A DNA stretch of 64,000 nucleotides from Pipra filicauda. Taxonomy: Eukaryota; Chordata; Aves; Passeriformes; Pipridae. The position numbers were made by a program, and so were the translations under genes. How positions within the stretch are numbered: the first letter of the stretch is position 1; every line of letters begins with the position of its first letter. The notes under the pieces are model-generated. The model was not told the origin of the DNA, did no database searches, and worked only from the letters and a program-made list of their open reading frames with translations. Positions 48,340 to 63,300 of this stretch are shown here, in pieces. The stretch spans positions 744,001 through 808,000 of the forward strand of contig NW_024104351.1 in NCBI RefSeq assembly GCF_003945595.2. The letters run 5' to 3'.

Positions 48340-51060
48340 TGTAGCTTTCTTATTTGCTGGCTTGAACTGTCTCTGGGTCCTACTTTTACTTGACTCAATG
48401 AAAGTTAATCATACCTAGGTGAAAGTTAGACTTGGCAGTCCAAGGTCCTAATCAATTCAGCAAATTTAGCTACTAAAACTAAGCAAGTTTTGCTAAACAA
48501 GTTATAAAGAAGCAGTATACCAAATCACACAACACAGAATATAAGTAGAAAAATTTAAAACAGTCCTAAAAGGAAATAATATTTAAAATGGGAAATAGTG
48601 TCACTCTATAACATTGAAATCCATGTTTGCGGCCCGAATTTTTACGGGTGTTTTTGGGAATAATTGTTACTGTGGCCTTATTTTCACAGGTACCTTTTTT
48701 TCTTTAAGGCTCATGAAAGAGTTTAGAGTACATTTCTTGAGAAATTTGTGATTTTTGAGACAACACTAACATTTATTTTTTTGTATCAATACTAATTAAG
48801 TGAGCCAGCATGTAGCTTAAAAAATTGTCTGATCATTTTTCTTTCTCTCTGTGTCTGTCTGTACAGCTGTTTCACAGCACGGGTGGGTTGCTACAATTCT
48901 CTGAAATCAGATAGATGTGATTGATTTTATTAAAAAAGAAAAACCAATATGCATACATATACCAGACAAAAACCTTGGGTGTATGTGATGTAAGGTAATT
49001 TATCTCTGTAATGTAATCTCCAAGTGAGGGCTTACAGTCAGTTTTTTCAAGGACAGGTAAATTACTTTAAGAAGTTGAAGTCTCTAGAGGACTTTTCTCA
49101 CATTTTTCACTCCCTGCTGAATAAACTTTAAAGTCCACTCACCCTTCTTGATGTTAAGTGCAGAGTAAGGTGGGTGGCACCAAAAATAACCATCTAGAAA
49201 AAAAAAATTAAATATGAGCAATTAGTTTTTCAACTATCATATCAAACAGCAGGTAGGTGGGAGACAAAGTATGGAGTTAGCTGTAACAAAGTCTCATGAC
49301 TTTACTTCAGAGGAATAGGGAAAAAATCATTAGGTATTTTTATTATTGATAGTCTAAATTTTACTATGTTTTTCTTATGGACTTAGAATTAACAGTAACT
49401 TCAGGTATTTTCATAACTTCAGGTAAACAAGGGTTTAGTAGATCCATATAGTATTCAGGTAACAGGAATATGTTTCAAATAAGGAATGATTTTGCATCAT
49501 TGAATTTCAAGTAACCAAGATCCAACTGCATTTTATAGTTTTACAATAAAGCAAAATAAAGGAATACATTGTGCTATAGAGAAATAAAGTTAGAAGCTGT
49601 TTGTTAGAATACTTGATTTGGATGGTGCTCAAGGGAGAAGGTGCTGGGTAGAAAATATGGTTGAAACTAGAATCACCAAATCACTGAACTTTAGCTTCCT
49701 GCCTGCCAAGTGGGAGAAATACGCTCGTAGTTTTTTGCATTTTCTCTCCTCTTGCCCATTCAAACCTGAGTCTGTTTCAGTGCCATTCTTACTGTCTGAC
49801 TTTAATTATGGCTATAATGCCAAACTGATGACTGACAATTCTAGAGAAGGAACTGGGAAGGGAATTTCTAGATCTAAGCGAGTACAGTTTGTTGTTCTTA
49901 CCATGGGTAAAATAGTCTACAGGCTTAAAGTGAATCATAACAACCAGATCTATTAAAAAGGGAACTTCAGGCCACTCTTAACTGTCTGGTAAAGATAGGT
50001 ATGCTGTTGTTTTATGTCTCCAGAAGCCCTCTACTAATGCAAATGTAATGCATTAATAAATGTGGAAATTCTTTTTTAGATACTTGCATAAATATTTCCT
50101 TGAAATCAGTCTGAAAATAAAAAATGCTAAAGTAGAAAAAAAATTTCAATAAATCCTAATGGAAGAAATATGCACACAAAGTAAAATCTTCTACACAGCA
50201 CAACACAGTACAGTGCTCTACGTACCTCCTGCGTGTTATACAGGAATTTTAAATTGGAGAGACTTTCAAAAGAAGAAAGAGTAAGAGGAGAAAATAGCAA
50301 AGGCTTTCTTTCCCTTCAGCTCTTAAACACAACTTAGCTCAGAATATCCATCACTGTTCAGAATGACACATAAACTAGCTCCTTGGCTCTTTTTACTGTA
50401 CTATAACTCATCTTTTCCAGGAATTGTCACCACTGCAACAACTTAGTTTTCCCTTGGCTTCCTTCTCACAAACAGTAGCTGGAGAAAATGATTTATTGGC
50501 ATCTGCAGAGGCAGCACCAGAGGAAGAGGTCTCTGTCATGGTAGTGCTCTGATGAGCATGACGTGCTGATTTTACAGTGCAGCAGCCAGCATGAAGGACC
50601 TACTCTCCCAAGCCCAGTTTATTCCAGAGTGACTGCAGCAATGTAAATGTTGTTTGGGAGTCTGAGGATAGTATTGTTATCATGGGATCCTTTGATACGT
50701 GCTGAGCATGACTTTATGGGTCTGGACCTGGGCTTTTTAGCAGTGTAGAAGTGTGTGTGTGTCTGGGGCATTACTGGTGAGTTCATTTACTAGCCATGAC
50801 ATTTAACTTCATCGATTTTATGGACAGCCAGCTCTGACTCCAGCTCTTTACCTTCACCCAACCCATGGCCCAGGACCTGCCCTGCCCAGACATGCGTCTT
50901 TCCAAGCTGGACACACCTATGAGCTCGTGTCCTGCCTGCCCTCTGCACATCTCCAGGGAGGAGCGTGATGCCCAGGTCTTGATCTGCCCTGGCACCTGCC
51001 ATCTCTGTTTTGTGTGTACATTCCATCAGAGCCCATGAACATATATGTGTTCAGTTTGCT
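48340..51060. other. Intergenic, no gene seen
   Basis: AT-rich except for a GC-richer patch at about 50.78-51.03 kb of unknown origin. A 112-codon + strand open frame at 49618-49956 has no recognisable domain. Confidence 0.45.
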
Positions 51061-51480
51061 TCAGTATTGCTTGATCTGATGCTCTTCTAATAAGGATACA
51101 TCTTCCTTGCTCCTGATTATCCTGCTTGTCTCTGGAGCCTGGGATTCCTGAAGACCAGTCTTGTTAGTAAAGACTGAGGCCAAGAAGGCTTTCAGTACAT
51201 CAGCCATGTCCTCTGTTACCAGATCCTCTGATTCAGCAATGGGCCCCCATTTTCTGCATTCTTTCGTCACCTACGTACTTACAGAAGCCTTTTGTGTTGT
51301 CTTTGATATCCATGACCAGGTTCAGTTGCATTTGGCCTTTAACTTTCTTAACTTCATCCCTCGATGACTGGACAATGTCTCTGTATTCCTCCCTGGTTAT
51401 CCAACCTTAGTTTCACCCTCTGTATGCTTTCTTTTTGCATTTGACTTTGGGAGTTCGTGTTTGAGTTTGATCATCTCAAC
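51061..51480 (-). mobile_element. CR1 LINE fragment, ORF2 internal part
   Basis: The minus-strand frame over 51061-51270 reads DMADVLKAFLASVFTNKTGL and then QESQAPETS, the CR1 ORF2 linker between endonuclease and reverse transcriptase as I remember it. Upstream in the element's frame (51270 to about 51480) frames are broken but GFCKYV-like and KVKGQ-like pieces continue the match. The extent past about 51360 is less certain. Confidence 0.65.
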
Positions 51481-54400
51481 TTGTAACCTCATTGAAAAAC
51501 TCCTTCAATATTAAAGAGAAATGTCCTTTCCTGTCACAAAATTTGTCAGTTAAGGAAGTTGTGTAGCACCTTTATTGAGACCACAAGTAACTAGAGAAAT
51601 TTAGGTATGACTTTATTTATTTGTTCCAAACCATTTACATATATAGATTAGTGCCAAGGAATAGAATTTAAAGGAAGTTACAAGATTTTCAGAACTAAGA
51701 CAAAGTTAAAGCATCACATTGTCTTCCCACATGAAACATCTGTCTTAAGCATTAAAATTATGGAAGAGGGGAACTGGAAGCATTGTGGATTTTAGTCCAG
51801 TTGAGAACTTCACCTAGAGAAACATATTTAGTTTATTGTCCTCTCTAGGACTTTTCTTTTGGTACCCAACTTTTGGTTTCTTTAGCAACTAGAGATTGCT
51901 TTTTTCAAGTAAGGTATCCTTTGACTTATTGCTTTTCAAAGATTATCTCATATTTTTTATTTTTCTGATCTTGATTTATTGTTTGGACAAAAAAGAACAC
52001 TTCAGAAGATTTTCAATGTCTTACGACAATGTCTGTTCACAATTACACAAAAAAATAATGAACCATCTGGTTTATTTGCATGACAGCATTATCATGAATA
52101 ACTAGTAAAATATTAGGGGTGATATGCATATACTTTATACTTGGTATCATTAGCCATGAATTTTGGACTCTACCCACATTATATAAGGTAAAATTGCAGG
52201 CCCATTGTTTCTCATTCCACATGCAAAATTCCTGTTTACATCATTCCAAGGACCTTATAAGACATTTACTCGTTCTTAACTCTTTTAACAAAACATTTTA
52301 TAACCTGGCTACACCATAAACTCAAACCAAGAAAAAGGTCTCTTTTTTTTTTAATATAGTTTTTCTTTTTCTTTTTTAATTATAAATATGGGAAATAAAA
52401 GCAAAGAGAAGAAGAAGGCAGGAGAATGCTGACCTTTGAATATCTGCTGGTTCCTGACAAGAAATGGTGTCAGTGTATGGTTCCAAGTGAGGAAGTGGCA
52501 AGAATTGTCCTAGGTTCTCTTGAGAGCTATAATTCTGCATTTGAACCTAGTCTGTGGGATGAGGAGCTGCTATTGTAGCCAAGGATGGATTTTTGGGTTT
52601 CCAGGTAAGGAAGCAGCAGAAATGGAACAAGGCATATTGGTATTGGGTATTAGCAGCTCATTTTACTACATGAGCCTGAACTGGCTACAGCACAGCTGAG
52701 GAAAACGGAGCACTGATGACTCACAAAAACAAAACCACGTTCTTCATGAAAAAAAAAGCTTATTCAATAACAAGCAATTGGATCAATCACGCAAGGACAT
52801 ATATTCTGGGTGGGTTTTCTTTTAATCAATCAAAACCTATGAGTTCAGCAGGTTTATGTTTAATTTCCCCCTCAAAAGGGAATTGTGATCGGACTTCTAA
52901 ATTATCTTCTAAACTTCTAGTTGAATTTCCTTTTCTACCTAAATTGCTTATATTATTCAGATGTCAAGAATATGATAACAGGCATGAGAAGAGCATGCAA
53001 AGGCCTTTTAAAATATTTTTGACAAGTTATTCTAGTCTGTTTGATAAAAGTGGAATTATAATTGTCAATGATATTTCTTGCAAGCTGCACAAACTAAATG
53101 CACTTTGAAAGTGGTTTTGCCCCTAAGGTCCCACATAATGTGTAGTTCTATAGCAGATATATTCAGCTGGTTAGATTTCCAAACAATATTTGTTCTTATA
53201 AAATTTTCCCTGGTGTCAGTACCTTATCCTGAGGTTTTGTTCTGTGTGTAAAAAGGTTGTAAAGCTATAATGTAGGGGCCTGTCAAGGCAATTAAAACAG
53301 GTCAAGTACCTTGATAACTTGCATACCTGATAGGAGGAAATCAGACACTTAAAGAACCAGAAAGCCTCCATCCAGATGGAAGGGCTGTTTAGACTTAGCC
53401 AGTAAGAAATATCAAGAATAGACCTGTGTCTCTTTGCTCTCCACTCAGAATTCAGAAATGGAGGTTTGGGGTTTTTTTGTCACTGACAATCATTCGTTGT
53501 GGGCTTATACTTTCTAAAACAGTTTTTATGGAACACAAATGGAAGGTCTGTCCTAAAACACAAGAAGACACACACCTTTGACACTGAATGCTATTGTTAC
53601 TCCATGATGGACATCTAAATTCAGTTCCCTTGTCAGATAAATTCCTCTCCCTTTATTCCAGGTAATACCCCTGTCACCAAGCTGTAAGCTAATCCAGACA
53701 GGGAAGCAATTCATTGCTCTCAGTGAAGTATGATTGTAGAGCCAATAACTGTGGTTCTGGGTCAGTGTGAATAAAGAAATGGAACATAGTGGAATATGAC
53801 TCTGCTTCTCCCAGTTTGCTGCTTAAGAGTATTGAGCTGGCAGGCGAAAAATTTGGCTTCTGATCTATGGAATCAGTACTATTACTGTTCTTATCCTGTC
53901 CTGGGGAAGAACCAAGACCCTTTCTTTTGGAAAATCTGCTCCTTATTCCTTCTTCTTAACTCAATAGCTCTCAGGTTTTTCAGTTCACAGTAGCAAGTTT
54001 TAATTGGAGGATGAACACAACTTACCAGAATAGTAAAAGCATCACTGTTGTGGTGGGAATTGTAAGTCAGAATCTCCTCAAGGTGGTGAGGGGGTTCACA
54101 AAAATCATTGATGATACCCCATGTTAATATCCATTAAACTATTACATAAAATAACTAAAAAGAAAAGAGTTCTCACTGTGTAATTTCCTGAGATGAAGCA
54201 CCTAAGGACTTACCTAAAGAGAAGATGCTGGACTTTGAGTCCCAAGGTGCATCCTGTGTAGCTAAATCATAGGGTAATACACATACTGATGAAGATCTAC
54301 ACACAGCTTTCCTTATTGTTTTCTTCTTGGTGGGTGCTTCCTTTGCCTCTTGTTGCTGTCCACCTCACTCTGAGATCCTTCTTTCTCTTCCTCTACACAA

Positions 54401-56459
54401 CCTGAATAGAAGTACGTGGTATAAACCTGGTCTTTTAGGAATTAACTTAGGGTAGGCTGGCACAGCTAGCTGTTGAATCCAGTTGAAAAGATCACACTTT
54501 TTCATAAACGTGTACGTTTCACATGAAAGCAGATATTGCTTCTTACAAATTAATCTTTCTCTCTCTTCTGCATTAATTGCAAAATACTACCAGTGCACCT
54601 GGCTTTTCTATTTGGTGTATTTATGTTTTGTTTGTCCAAGTCTGGATGGACTGAGAAGAAACTACATAAGAAAATCCAAAACCTTATCCCTTTTGTGATT
54701 TTCATTGGACATATCCTGAGTTAAGAATAGTAATAAGTTGAGGTAACAAGCTGGGTTGCACTTAACCCTGAGTGATTATAATGCAAAGAGTGTTTATAAT
54801 GCAAAGATATACTCTGTGTTGTTAGATAAGTGATGATTTTCAGGCAGTAGCAAAAGTCTGTAGGATTCCTTAAAATATTGAAGATGTATAAATGAATATG
54901 CCTTCTCAGTAGTATAACCTACTATATTTAACCTATATAATTGCCAGGATCATTAGAACCTTACTGAAGAAATCTGATTCATAGAGTCACAGCAGTAGAC
55001 CTAAATGTGATAGAAGATGTGACAATGAGATAGACTTAGTTAAGTATCTTACTGAGTAAACAAGCTAAGTCAGCAATGCAGTCTATTTGCATGAAAAGTG
55101 TAGGTGGTGGGCACAAAGAGGAAATGTATGGCTTTCAAGGTCATGTCATTCTCCAGTGTAGTGAACTGAGTTCTTTAGTCAATTATCTTTTGTTTCAACT
55201 TCAAATATGGAAGTAGAGTGAAGCCAAAATTAAGTAATGAGGTCATTCTAAGACTTGAGCTTTTTGTGTCTTGTATCATTAAATATCAATAAGCACTGGT
55301 GAAAAGAATCATTTTAAAGAGCAATGTCAGAAAGGTTTGCAATGGAAAATGGCCTTGTAGCAAAAAACTTAGCAGGAGGAACTTCCATTAAACTGAAGAA
55401 CAAAACCAAAACTGTTAAATGTTTTGACATAACAAGTTAATTTGGGTTAAATAGCACGTATATCCATCATGTTTGTGGGTATAATATGTCTGCAGGATAC
55501 ACTGTCTCTAATCATGTAGACTTTATTACAAAAAACCTACCTCTTATGTTCTTAGAGAAACAAGAAAATAAACAAATTACAGTAATTTCTAAATTTTCAA
55601 ACAGAAGATCTGACTGCATTTTGGAGGTAGAATAACTAAAACATTATTTTTTAATTAATAATCATATTTTCAATGCTGGCATTTTTGCCCTAGTAAAATA
55701 AGCATTTCAAATTTCAGTTCATGATTAAAAATTGGCAGACTGCACAAGGCAGACTGAGTGGCTCCACTTCAAACAATATAATGAAAAAAATGTTTAAATA
55801 ATATCATATTTAAGAGCTATATTTGGCATAAACTCTACCATTGTAGAGATTGGCTATGTACCATCTGGACTTCCCCAGAGCTCTCTAACTTGATTCTGGT
55901 AATCAGACCAGAAACGCATGAGAGGCTATAGGAATGGAGAAAATAACAAAAATCAGAACTGGTGCCATTCCTGTATCTTGGAGGATGATCTGAGTACTCA
56001 TGTGAGCTATTCCTTCCTTCCTGGATGTTAGCGTGTTATTTCAAAACAGCAATTCGATCTTGCCATGCTCAGTAAATAATCCCATTTTAGTCACAACAAA
56101 TGTTCTTTTCTGTCCAACTGTGTATGAGAGGAGGCAAATTCGGGAACTGACACCCACCCTCACACACCTCGCACATGTCCCAGCTTGACCTGATCTTTTC
56201 AATGCTCCAAGAGTGTGGCAGGACTACAGAATACAGCTAGATGTCAGAAGTAAGTAGCACAGCTCAAAGCTCAAGTCTTGGTCTGCAGACTCATGGATTG
56301 CAAACCAATATGAGTGTTTTACTGTGGTTTGGTTGAAGCACCTACCTCTTTCATGCCCCTGAAGCAAGGATGCCATTTGCAGATGTATTCCTGCTGCACT
56401 AAGAGGAAGTGGAAATGAATGTCAGAAATCAGGAACTAGTTTAGTCATTGCTACACTAA
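51481..56459. other. Intergenic, no gene seen
   Basis: AT-rich. A 130-codon + strand open frame at 52716-53108 shows no domain and is probably fortuitous. No transposon recognised. Confidence 0.5.
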
Positions 56460-57337
56460 TAGAATCACAGAATGGCTTGGGTTGGAGGATACATTTAAAG
56501 ATCATCTAGTCTAACCCCCTGCCATAGGCAAGGACAAGTTCCACTAGACCAGGTTGCTCAAAGCTCCATCCAACCTGTCCTTTAACACTTCCGGGGATAA
56601 GGCATCCACAGTTTCTCTTGGCAGTCTGTTCCAGTGTCTCACTATCTTCATAGTGAAGAATTTCTTTCTAATATCTAATCTGAATCTACACACTTTAAAA
56701 ACCATTACTCCTTGTCTTGTCACTTCAGGCCTTGGTAAAAAGTCTCTCACTGTCTCTCTTGTAGGCCCTCTTTAGACACTAGAAGGCTACTCTGAAGTCA
56801 CCCTGGAGCCTTCTCTCCTCCAAACTGAACAGCCCCACCTCTCTCAGCCTTTCCTCATAGGAGAGGTGTTCCAGCGTTCTGGCCGTTTTTGTGACCCTCT
56901 TCAGGACCTGCTCTAACAGTCCACATCTTTCTTGTTCTGGAGACCCCAGAGCTGGATGGAGTACTCCAGGTGGGGTCTCACCAGAGTGGAGTAGAGGGGA
57001 AGAATCACCTTCCTTGACCTGCTGGTCACACTTCTTTTGATGCAGCCCAGGACGTGGTTGGCTTTCTAGTGCACATTGCTGGGTCATGGTCACTTTTTCA
57101 TCCACCAGCATCCCCAAGTCCTTCTTCATAGGGCTACTCTCAATTAGTTCATCCCCCAGTTTGTACTGATATTGAGGATTGCCCTGGCCTGGGTGCAGAA
57201 CCTTGTACTTGACCTTGTTGAACTTCATGAGGTTCAAATGGGACCACTACTCAAACTCATCCGCATTCTTCTGGATGTCATCCCTTTCCCCAAGTGAATG
57301 AACTGCACCACACAGCTCGGTGTCATTTGCATATTCA
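56460..57337 (-). mobile_element. CR1 LINE, 877 bp, 5'-truncated, minus orientation
   Basis: On the + strand it opens AGAATCACAGAATGGCTTGG, the reverse complement of the CR1 3' end, and continues through AGGTTGCTCAAAGC, CAGTCTGTTCCAGTG and CACCTCTCTCAGCCTTTCCT blocks to CTCGGTGTCATTTGC near 57325. The minus-strand frame at 56779-57237 holds late ORF2 (MKFNKVKYKVLHPG, then TLEHLSYEERLREVGLFSLE). Frameshifts separate this from the frame at 56544-56750 (FRLDIRKKFF...RHWNRLP). It is the best preserved CR1 in the window, but inactive. Confidence 0.9.
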
Positions 57338-60300
57338 GAAGTACTCTACTGTTGGTTTATAGATACAAGACATGAACTTTTCTTAAAGCAGAAAACTATT
57401 TGCAACAAGAGAAATATACGGTTAAAGCCCACATGAATTACAATAGTAATCACAATAGTTTGAATTAGCTTTTCTTGCCACACGCTGAAACTATGATACC
57501 AAGAAAAGAACTCAACAAATTTTAAACTGTCTTTGACAAAGAGCACACAGCCGACATTTTACAGGTACACATACAGTACAATAATGGGGCTGTTAGGAGG
57601 CAAATTACAAGGATTGATTAGGGGCTACTCATCCAGTTTACAGCTGGTGATTACCTTCATTTTCATCCCACCTTCATAGCTCATATAACATACTAAAAAT
57701 CTATAGCTCTATTGCTGGGAATGTAACAAAGTGTTAGACTGAAACAAAGCCTTACACTACTTTTCCTTTTCAATCTCTGAGAGACAGTGCTTACTGCACA
57801 AGTAGGTGTCTAGTGTTTTTATTCATATTCAGAACATATGCTGTCCTGTGCACTGAAATAGCTCATGCTCTGAGACAGGTTTGAATGTAACTACATACCA
57901 TAAGACATATACCTGAAGAAAAAGAAATTAGGGTTGTATGTAGCCAGTACCAGGTCAATTCTGGTATTTTCTAACTTCTGGAGTATTTGGATTTGCACTA
58001 AAATAGTCTTTTAGTGCTCCTCAGATAGTTTATTTTTAACGTTTACATGCCAAAACATCTCTCCTGTTACTCTGAGTTTACACTGACTTAAAAGTTTGGC
58101 TTCTAAGCCATGTTATCAGTTAGCCATATTACTAAGTCTATGCAACACAGTGCACTAGATCCATCCACACATAAAGTGACTGAAATAGCCAGTCAGCATC
58201 TATGTCTAGGTCATGAAATTTCAGGGATTTAGATGGAAAATACTGGACTCGCGCAACTACGTTCAAAATTGCCAAGTCCAGAGGAACTATTTCAGTGCTG
58301 GCTCTCCATTTTGGTACACAAGCTTCACTGCAGAGGCTTGGAAGCTGTAAAAGGGTTCAGCTATTTTAAGGAGCTTCACATATACAACTCCTGTGAAGCA
58401 TGGTGAAACAGTGTGTTTACTGAGTTCATTTCTACAAGCAAGCAAGCTCTTGACCAAGGAATCCATTCCTGAACCCCTTTACAAAATTGGGACTAGCAGT
58501 CCTGTAGCCAGAAATAGTCCTCATTCAAAAAATTAGTCCCTCAAATTTGGGACAGATATTTAGACCAACAGTCACATATGTGGGGAGATTTTCACTATCC
58601 AGAATTTCTCCCAATTTCTCAGACTGACTGAAATTGAAGGAAAGAGGCAAGGAGGAAGGCAAGTCTCTGGAGAGTAAGCAGAAAGGAATGGTTGAACCTA
58701 CACAGACATTTAAATGTACTTACTGGCCACTGGGGGTTTTCTCAGTGTGGTTTGGATTCATTTGCCAATCCATAGGAATATTACACCATTTCCGATGCAC
58801 CATGGTATCCTGTCAGACTCCTGACTGATTTTGTAGAAGAAGAGTCCTATATAAATACTATATGACACATCTGAGCCACAGACAACTGTCTCACATCTTA
58901 GCGCTGTGTCTCACATCTTAGATGCCTGTGTTTAGGTAAGCGAATCCCAGTCAATGTAATATTTTATGTGTTTCCGTGCATTAAATCAAAATTTTTGCGT
59001 CACTGATTTTTAATTTTAAAGGACTAAATCAGGATACACGAACCCTTGGCATTAATTTTTAATCCATTGTGGAAACTTTTGGAAATGTTTTCATTGTACA
59101 GCCAGATTTTCTGCTCACTAACCTGGTTAGATACAGATGCAAAAAATCAGCACCTCCTGGTGTTGCAGGAGGCTAAATATTCTTTCCCACTGAGTAGTCC
59201 CATCATTGTCTTAACAGCTACCAAGGTTCACTCAAGAATGCATTTAAAGGAAACAGCACACACAGAAAAGCAGCTGACCTGCTGTTTGATATTGCCTTCA
59301 CAAATGAACGCTGACTGTCTTTGAAAAAGGGCAAAAAATGCTGATGTAAGTACTGTTAACAAACAAAGGATAATGAAAAAAACGAGAGTGTGACTTGGAC
59401 TGAACTCAGTAATATTTTTCTGTGATATGTGAACTTGCATAGAAAAATCTGTTAATTTGCAGCTTTCTCTCTCTCTCTCAAAAAAAAAAAAGCCATGTGA
59501 GTACTTACATTTGATTTACTAGACTAATTTGTAGCCACAGCAACTGCTACTATCAGCTGTATTTATGATAACTAATACATCACCCAGAAACTTACAAATG
59601 TCAGCACCGCAGCTCCCTGTAATAGAAGTTCTTTACTGATGGAAGACCACAGATGAGTTACACAGCCCAGGGTTTGCTGTTATTCATCTAAGAGAGAATT
59701 GTAAGGATACTGGTTACTGACCAGTGAATTTGCATAGCTATTAAAGGTACTTAGAAATTCAAAGTTCATATGTGGAAATGTCATGGTTTTGCCAGCACTT
59801 TCGAAATGTCTCACCAGCATTTTTCTCCACCTACTAAAAGAGGCAATAGCGACAAAGTTTAAAAAGTGTTTTAATAACAGTTTACAGTTCAACTGATCTG
59901 TTGTAATATCCCCTTTTGAAGCTATTCAAATAAACATTATAAATATGTTTGCTATTAACGTATGGTGCTGATACAAGAAGACTACTTAATTCACTCTGTT
60001 ATTTTTGCAGCAAAATGTCCTAATGGTTCCCAGACTAAGATGAAAGGCTTTTGTGGCACCAGCCATGTATTAGATAATGTCTTGGCACTTTCCCTATTAT
60101 ACTGTTATAAATAAATATAACTATTAAACCAGGGTGGTGTCTGGTGCATGAAGATGCACTTTTGTTTTGTCGCTGTTTCCAGACCAGACCCACCCCCTGC
60201 TGGCAGGAGGCTTCCTTACACAGGTCTGATGGAGAAATAGAGCCAATAAGCAGAGCAGGGGTTGTTTCAAAGACTTTTGAAGCTAACTGATGGGTTCTAA

Positions 60301-63300
60301 TCAAGCTGACAGGTCCTTGTAGTGTTGCACTGGTGACATATAAAGGAGCAGTATCAAGGGATCTACCCTGCTGTTTGATAAATAAATGAGCATGATTTAG
60401 GTAGGTCTTATTTCAGAGGAAAAAAAATCAATCTTTTCTCTCATATTGTTTTTATCTGCAGAACATTTCCATTATTTTCTCTCTAACTGTTTCCCCCCCT
60501 TTTTTACCTCTCTGTGTGAAATATCTCTCTTTCTTCTTGCCTTTCAGAAAAGCAAAAATAAGCAGGTTCGAACCAGCTGTGAAAATGAATTTTCATTATG
60601 TCTTGCAGCTATCCAACATAAATATTAAACATGTGAAACAAGAAAAATTTCCATCGTGGTGTTATGCTAAAGACAGGGAAAATGAACAGGCAGCCATGTG
60701 TGATAAGTCCAGGTATCAAATGGCCCCTTTAACTGCCTGTGTGAATACCTGGACTCTGTGGTAAGTCTGAGGTAAACAGCAATGAAAGACATTCCTGATA
60801 TTCGGAAATGATCTAATATGCAGAGGCTTTTACCCTAAATCATAAAAGCAGTTTCATACACTTTATTCCATTCAGGCTGGTGCTACCATTTCCTTATTTG
60901 CATGAGCACATCCTAAAGAGAATTTTTCATGGTCTGCTTCCTGAGGCCCACGGATCAGCTTTTGTTCAGCTGGCTACTTCTCTGCAGTGCACAATCCCAT
61001 CTTGGGAGCCTTTGTGCCCTGGACACCATGTTGGTGGGGACAACTGGACCCACTGGAGGCATGTAATGCATCTTACAGAGTGAAGATCCTGGCCAGATGA
61101 GTTTTAGGCCCATGGCAGAAGAACTGGGACCTAAGCTGCTAATGATCAGTTGATCCTCCTGGGTAGAAAGGATATGAGTGCTGCCAAGAGGAAGGCAGTG
61201 TGCACTAGGGAAATCAAGGGAGAGAAGGCAGATATTATCACTCTGATCAAAACCATGCCCTATGTTTCTGCATTAGCATTGAAAGACACAATCTGAATTA
61301 GCATTAAGCCAAAAGACAGAGAGAGGAAGGGCAGGTATTATCTATGATGTCCTCCAGCTTATGAATCCCAGACCTTTTCCTAATCGTAGTCTTGCTGAAA
61401 GCCCCAGTTCCACTGCTCCATCAGCCCTTTTGATCTCATTCTACCACACCATGGATGCAAGCTCTCAGATGCACAGACAGGAAATGCTTCCCCAAGGCTG
61501 AAGATGTGGTATATGTTTACCATGAAGATGTGTTGCTATTTAGTGAAAGTTTCATTTAATTAGGTCAGAGAACAAGAGGAGCTGAGTTGGGACAATAGAG
61601 TTTTTAAATGAGCTTATAATTAGAGCACACAGTCTCTAGGGCTAGGACAGGTATTTAGCTTGTGCTCTGTTACAGCAACAAGTTTTAGTCTGTCTAAACC
61701 AAAAAAAGGTTGCTAGCATTATAGCATCCCACCTTCCTGTTGTTTCACAAGCATTTCCAAAAATACCTAAATCACCAAAGAACATTTAAATCAAAATTTT
61801 GAACTTTGTGCTATTGCATGGAATACCAACTGAAGGCCGTTGTGGATCTGAATTAAGGATTTATTTAAAAATACACAAGCCTCTGATACTTTTGGCAATT
61901 TAAGTAAAATCATCCATATCTTTAGTTACTACCTTCAGCCACAACCCACTCTTTTTATTGTCAAATTCTCTTTGGATATGCACATTTCCTGCCCACTTGT
62001 TTCTAGGTAGATCTGGTTGAAATAAAAAACTGGGCCTGTGATGAAGAATGTCTGTTTTAGCAAAGCATATACGTTTTGGAAGGACGTATGACTCTCAACA
62101 AAACTCATCACTGAATTTTTTTGCAGGGCAGAAAAATCTAATAATTTTTCATCAGAAAGTGAGTAAAAAATAAAGAGAAATACCTGCTTTTTAAAAGAAA
62201 AAAATAGGGTTTTTGACGGTCACATTTTATGAAAATGCTTGAAATTTCTCGATTCTGTTCTAAAGTAAGATGTAATGTAACAGGATATCCTGAATGGTAT
62301 AACAAAACAAGGTTATTTTCTTATGGTACTTCTAAATAATGATATTATTTAAAATAATAAAACGCTGACTTCTATGTTCTCTGTAGAACACATAGGATCA
62401 TTTAAAAATGCAGAGGAAAAATAAAAATGCAAAGTCACGATAAGGAATATGACAATTATTTGCTAATGTGTTTGTCCTTATTATTTATTGATGATGTTTC
62501 GAGGGCTGTGAGTTTGTCTACAATTGGCTAAAGAAAAACAGAGACCCAGAAACACATTACATGTACCTTAGTTGCCTATAAGTTAAATATCTAGTTTTAA
62601 ATTAGTTATTTCCACAGTCAACAGAGAAGGACAGAGAGTGAGAATGAATAAGAGAACTCCAGTGGAATAATGGGAGAGACTAAACTAGCTTAAATTGGAC
62701 ATCTATCTTATCGGTGTCTAAACACAGGTGGATGAATTAACTTGTCCTAATGTGAGTCTCACATTTAACATAATTAAAATGCTTTTTCTTGGCTGGATTT
62801 TTTTTAAATTATTACTACAGAAAGCGGACAGCTGCAAACAAATAGCTAATTCCAAGAAGTACTTCTCAATTACAAGTAAAACTATCCTTGGTTGGAAAAT
62901 TTTCTGGGTTAATGCCTCTAGGCATTAATCCTTTTTCCACAGAAGCTTGAAAAAGTGGTTTGGTTAGAATTTTACATTGAAAAACAGATATTTAGGTATT
63001 TAGAGAATTGTTGTCTCATATTACTGTTGGTGCCTGTCTTTGGAAGAGTAAGATCGTTATCTCCTTTTGAAATGTCCTTCTTGCTTCTTTTTAAATATGC
63101 AACTAATCTAAAAACCTTACAAGTAGCAGCAAGGACTCAAAGGTCTCCCCTACTTTCATTACTGATTTAAATGAAAACAATACTGATGGACAGTATACAG
63201 CTTGTCTTTCCCTCAGCCCTTCCTTGTTCTTCCCTCTAAGGAGAAAAGAAGGACAAAAATTATTTATTTCTATCTTACAGATCTGCTAAGGTACATAGCC

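Noticed and set aside
49618..49956. 112-codon + strand open frame as a gene
   Set aside because: No recognisable domain or transcript signals.
52716..53108. 130-codon + strand open frame as a gene
   Set aside because: No domain, signal or splice support; composition fits chance in AT-rich DNA.
56554..56775. + strand open frame across the CR1
   Set aside because: It is the antisense shadow of CR1 ORF2 on the minus strand.
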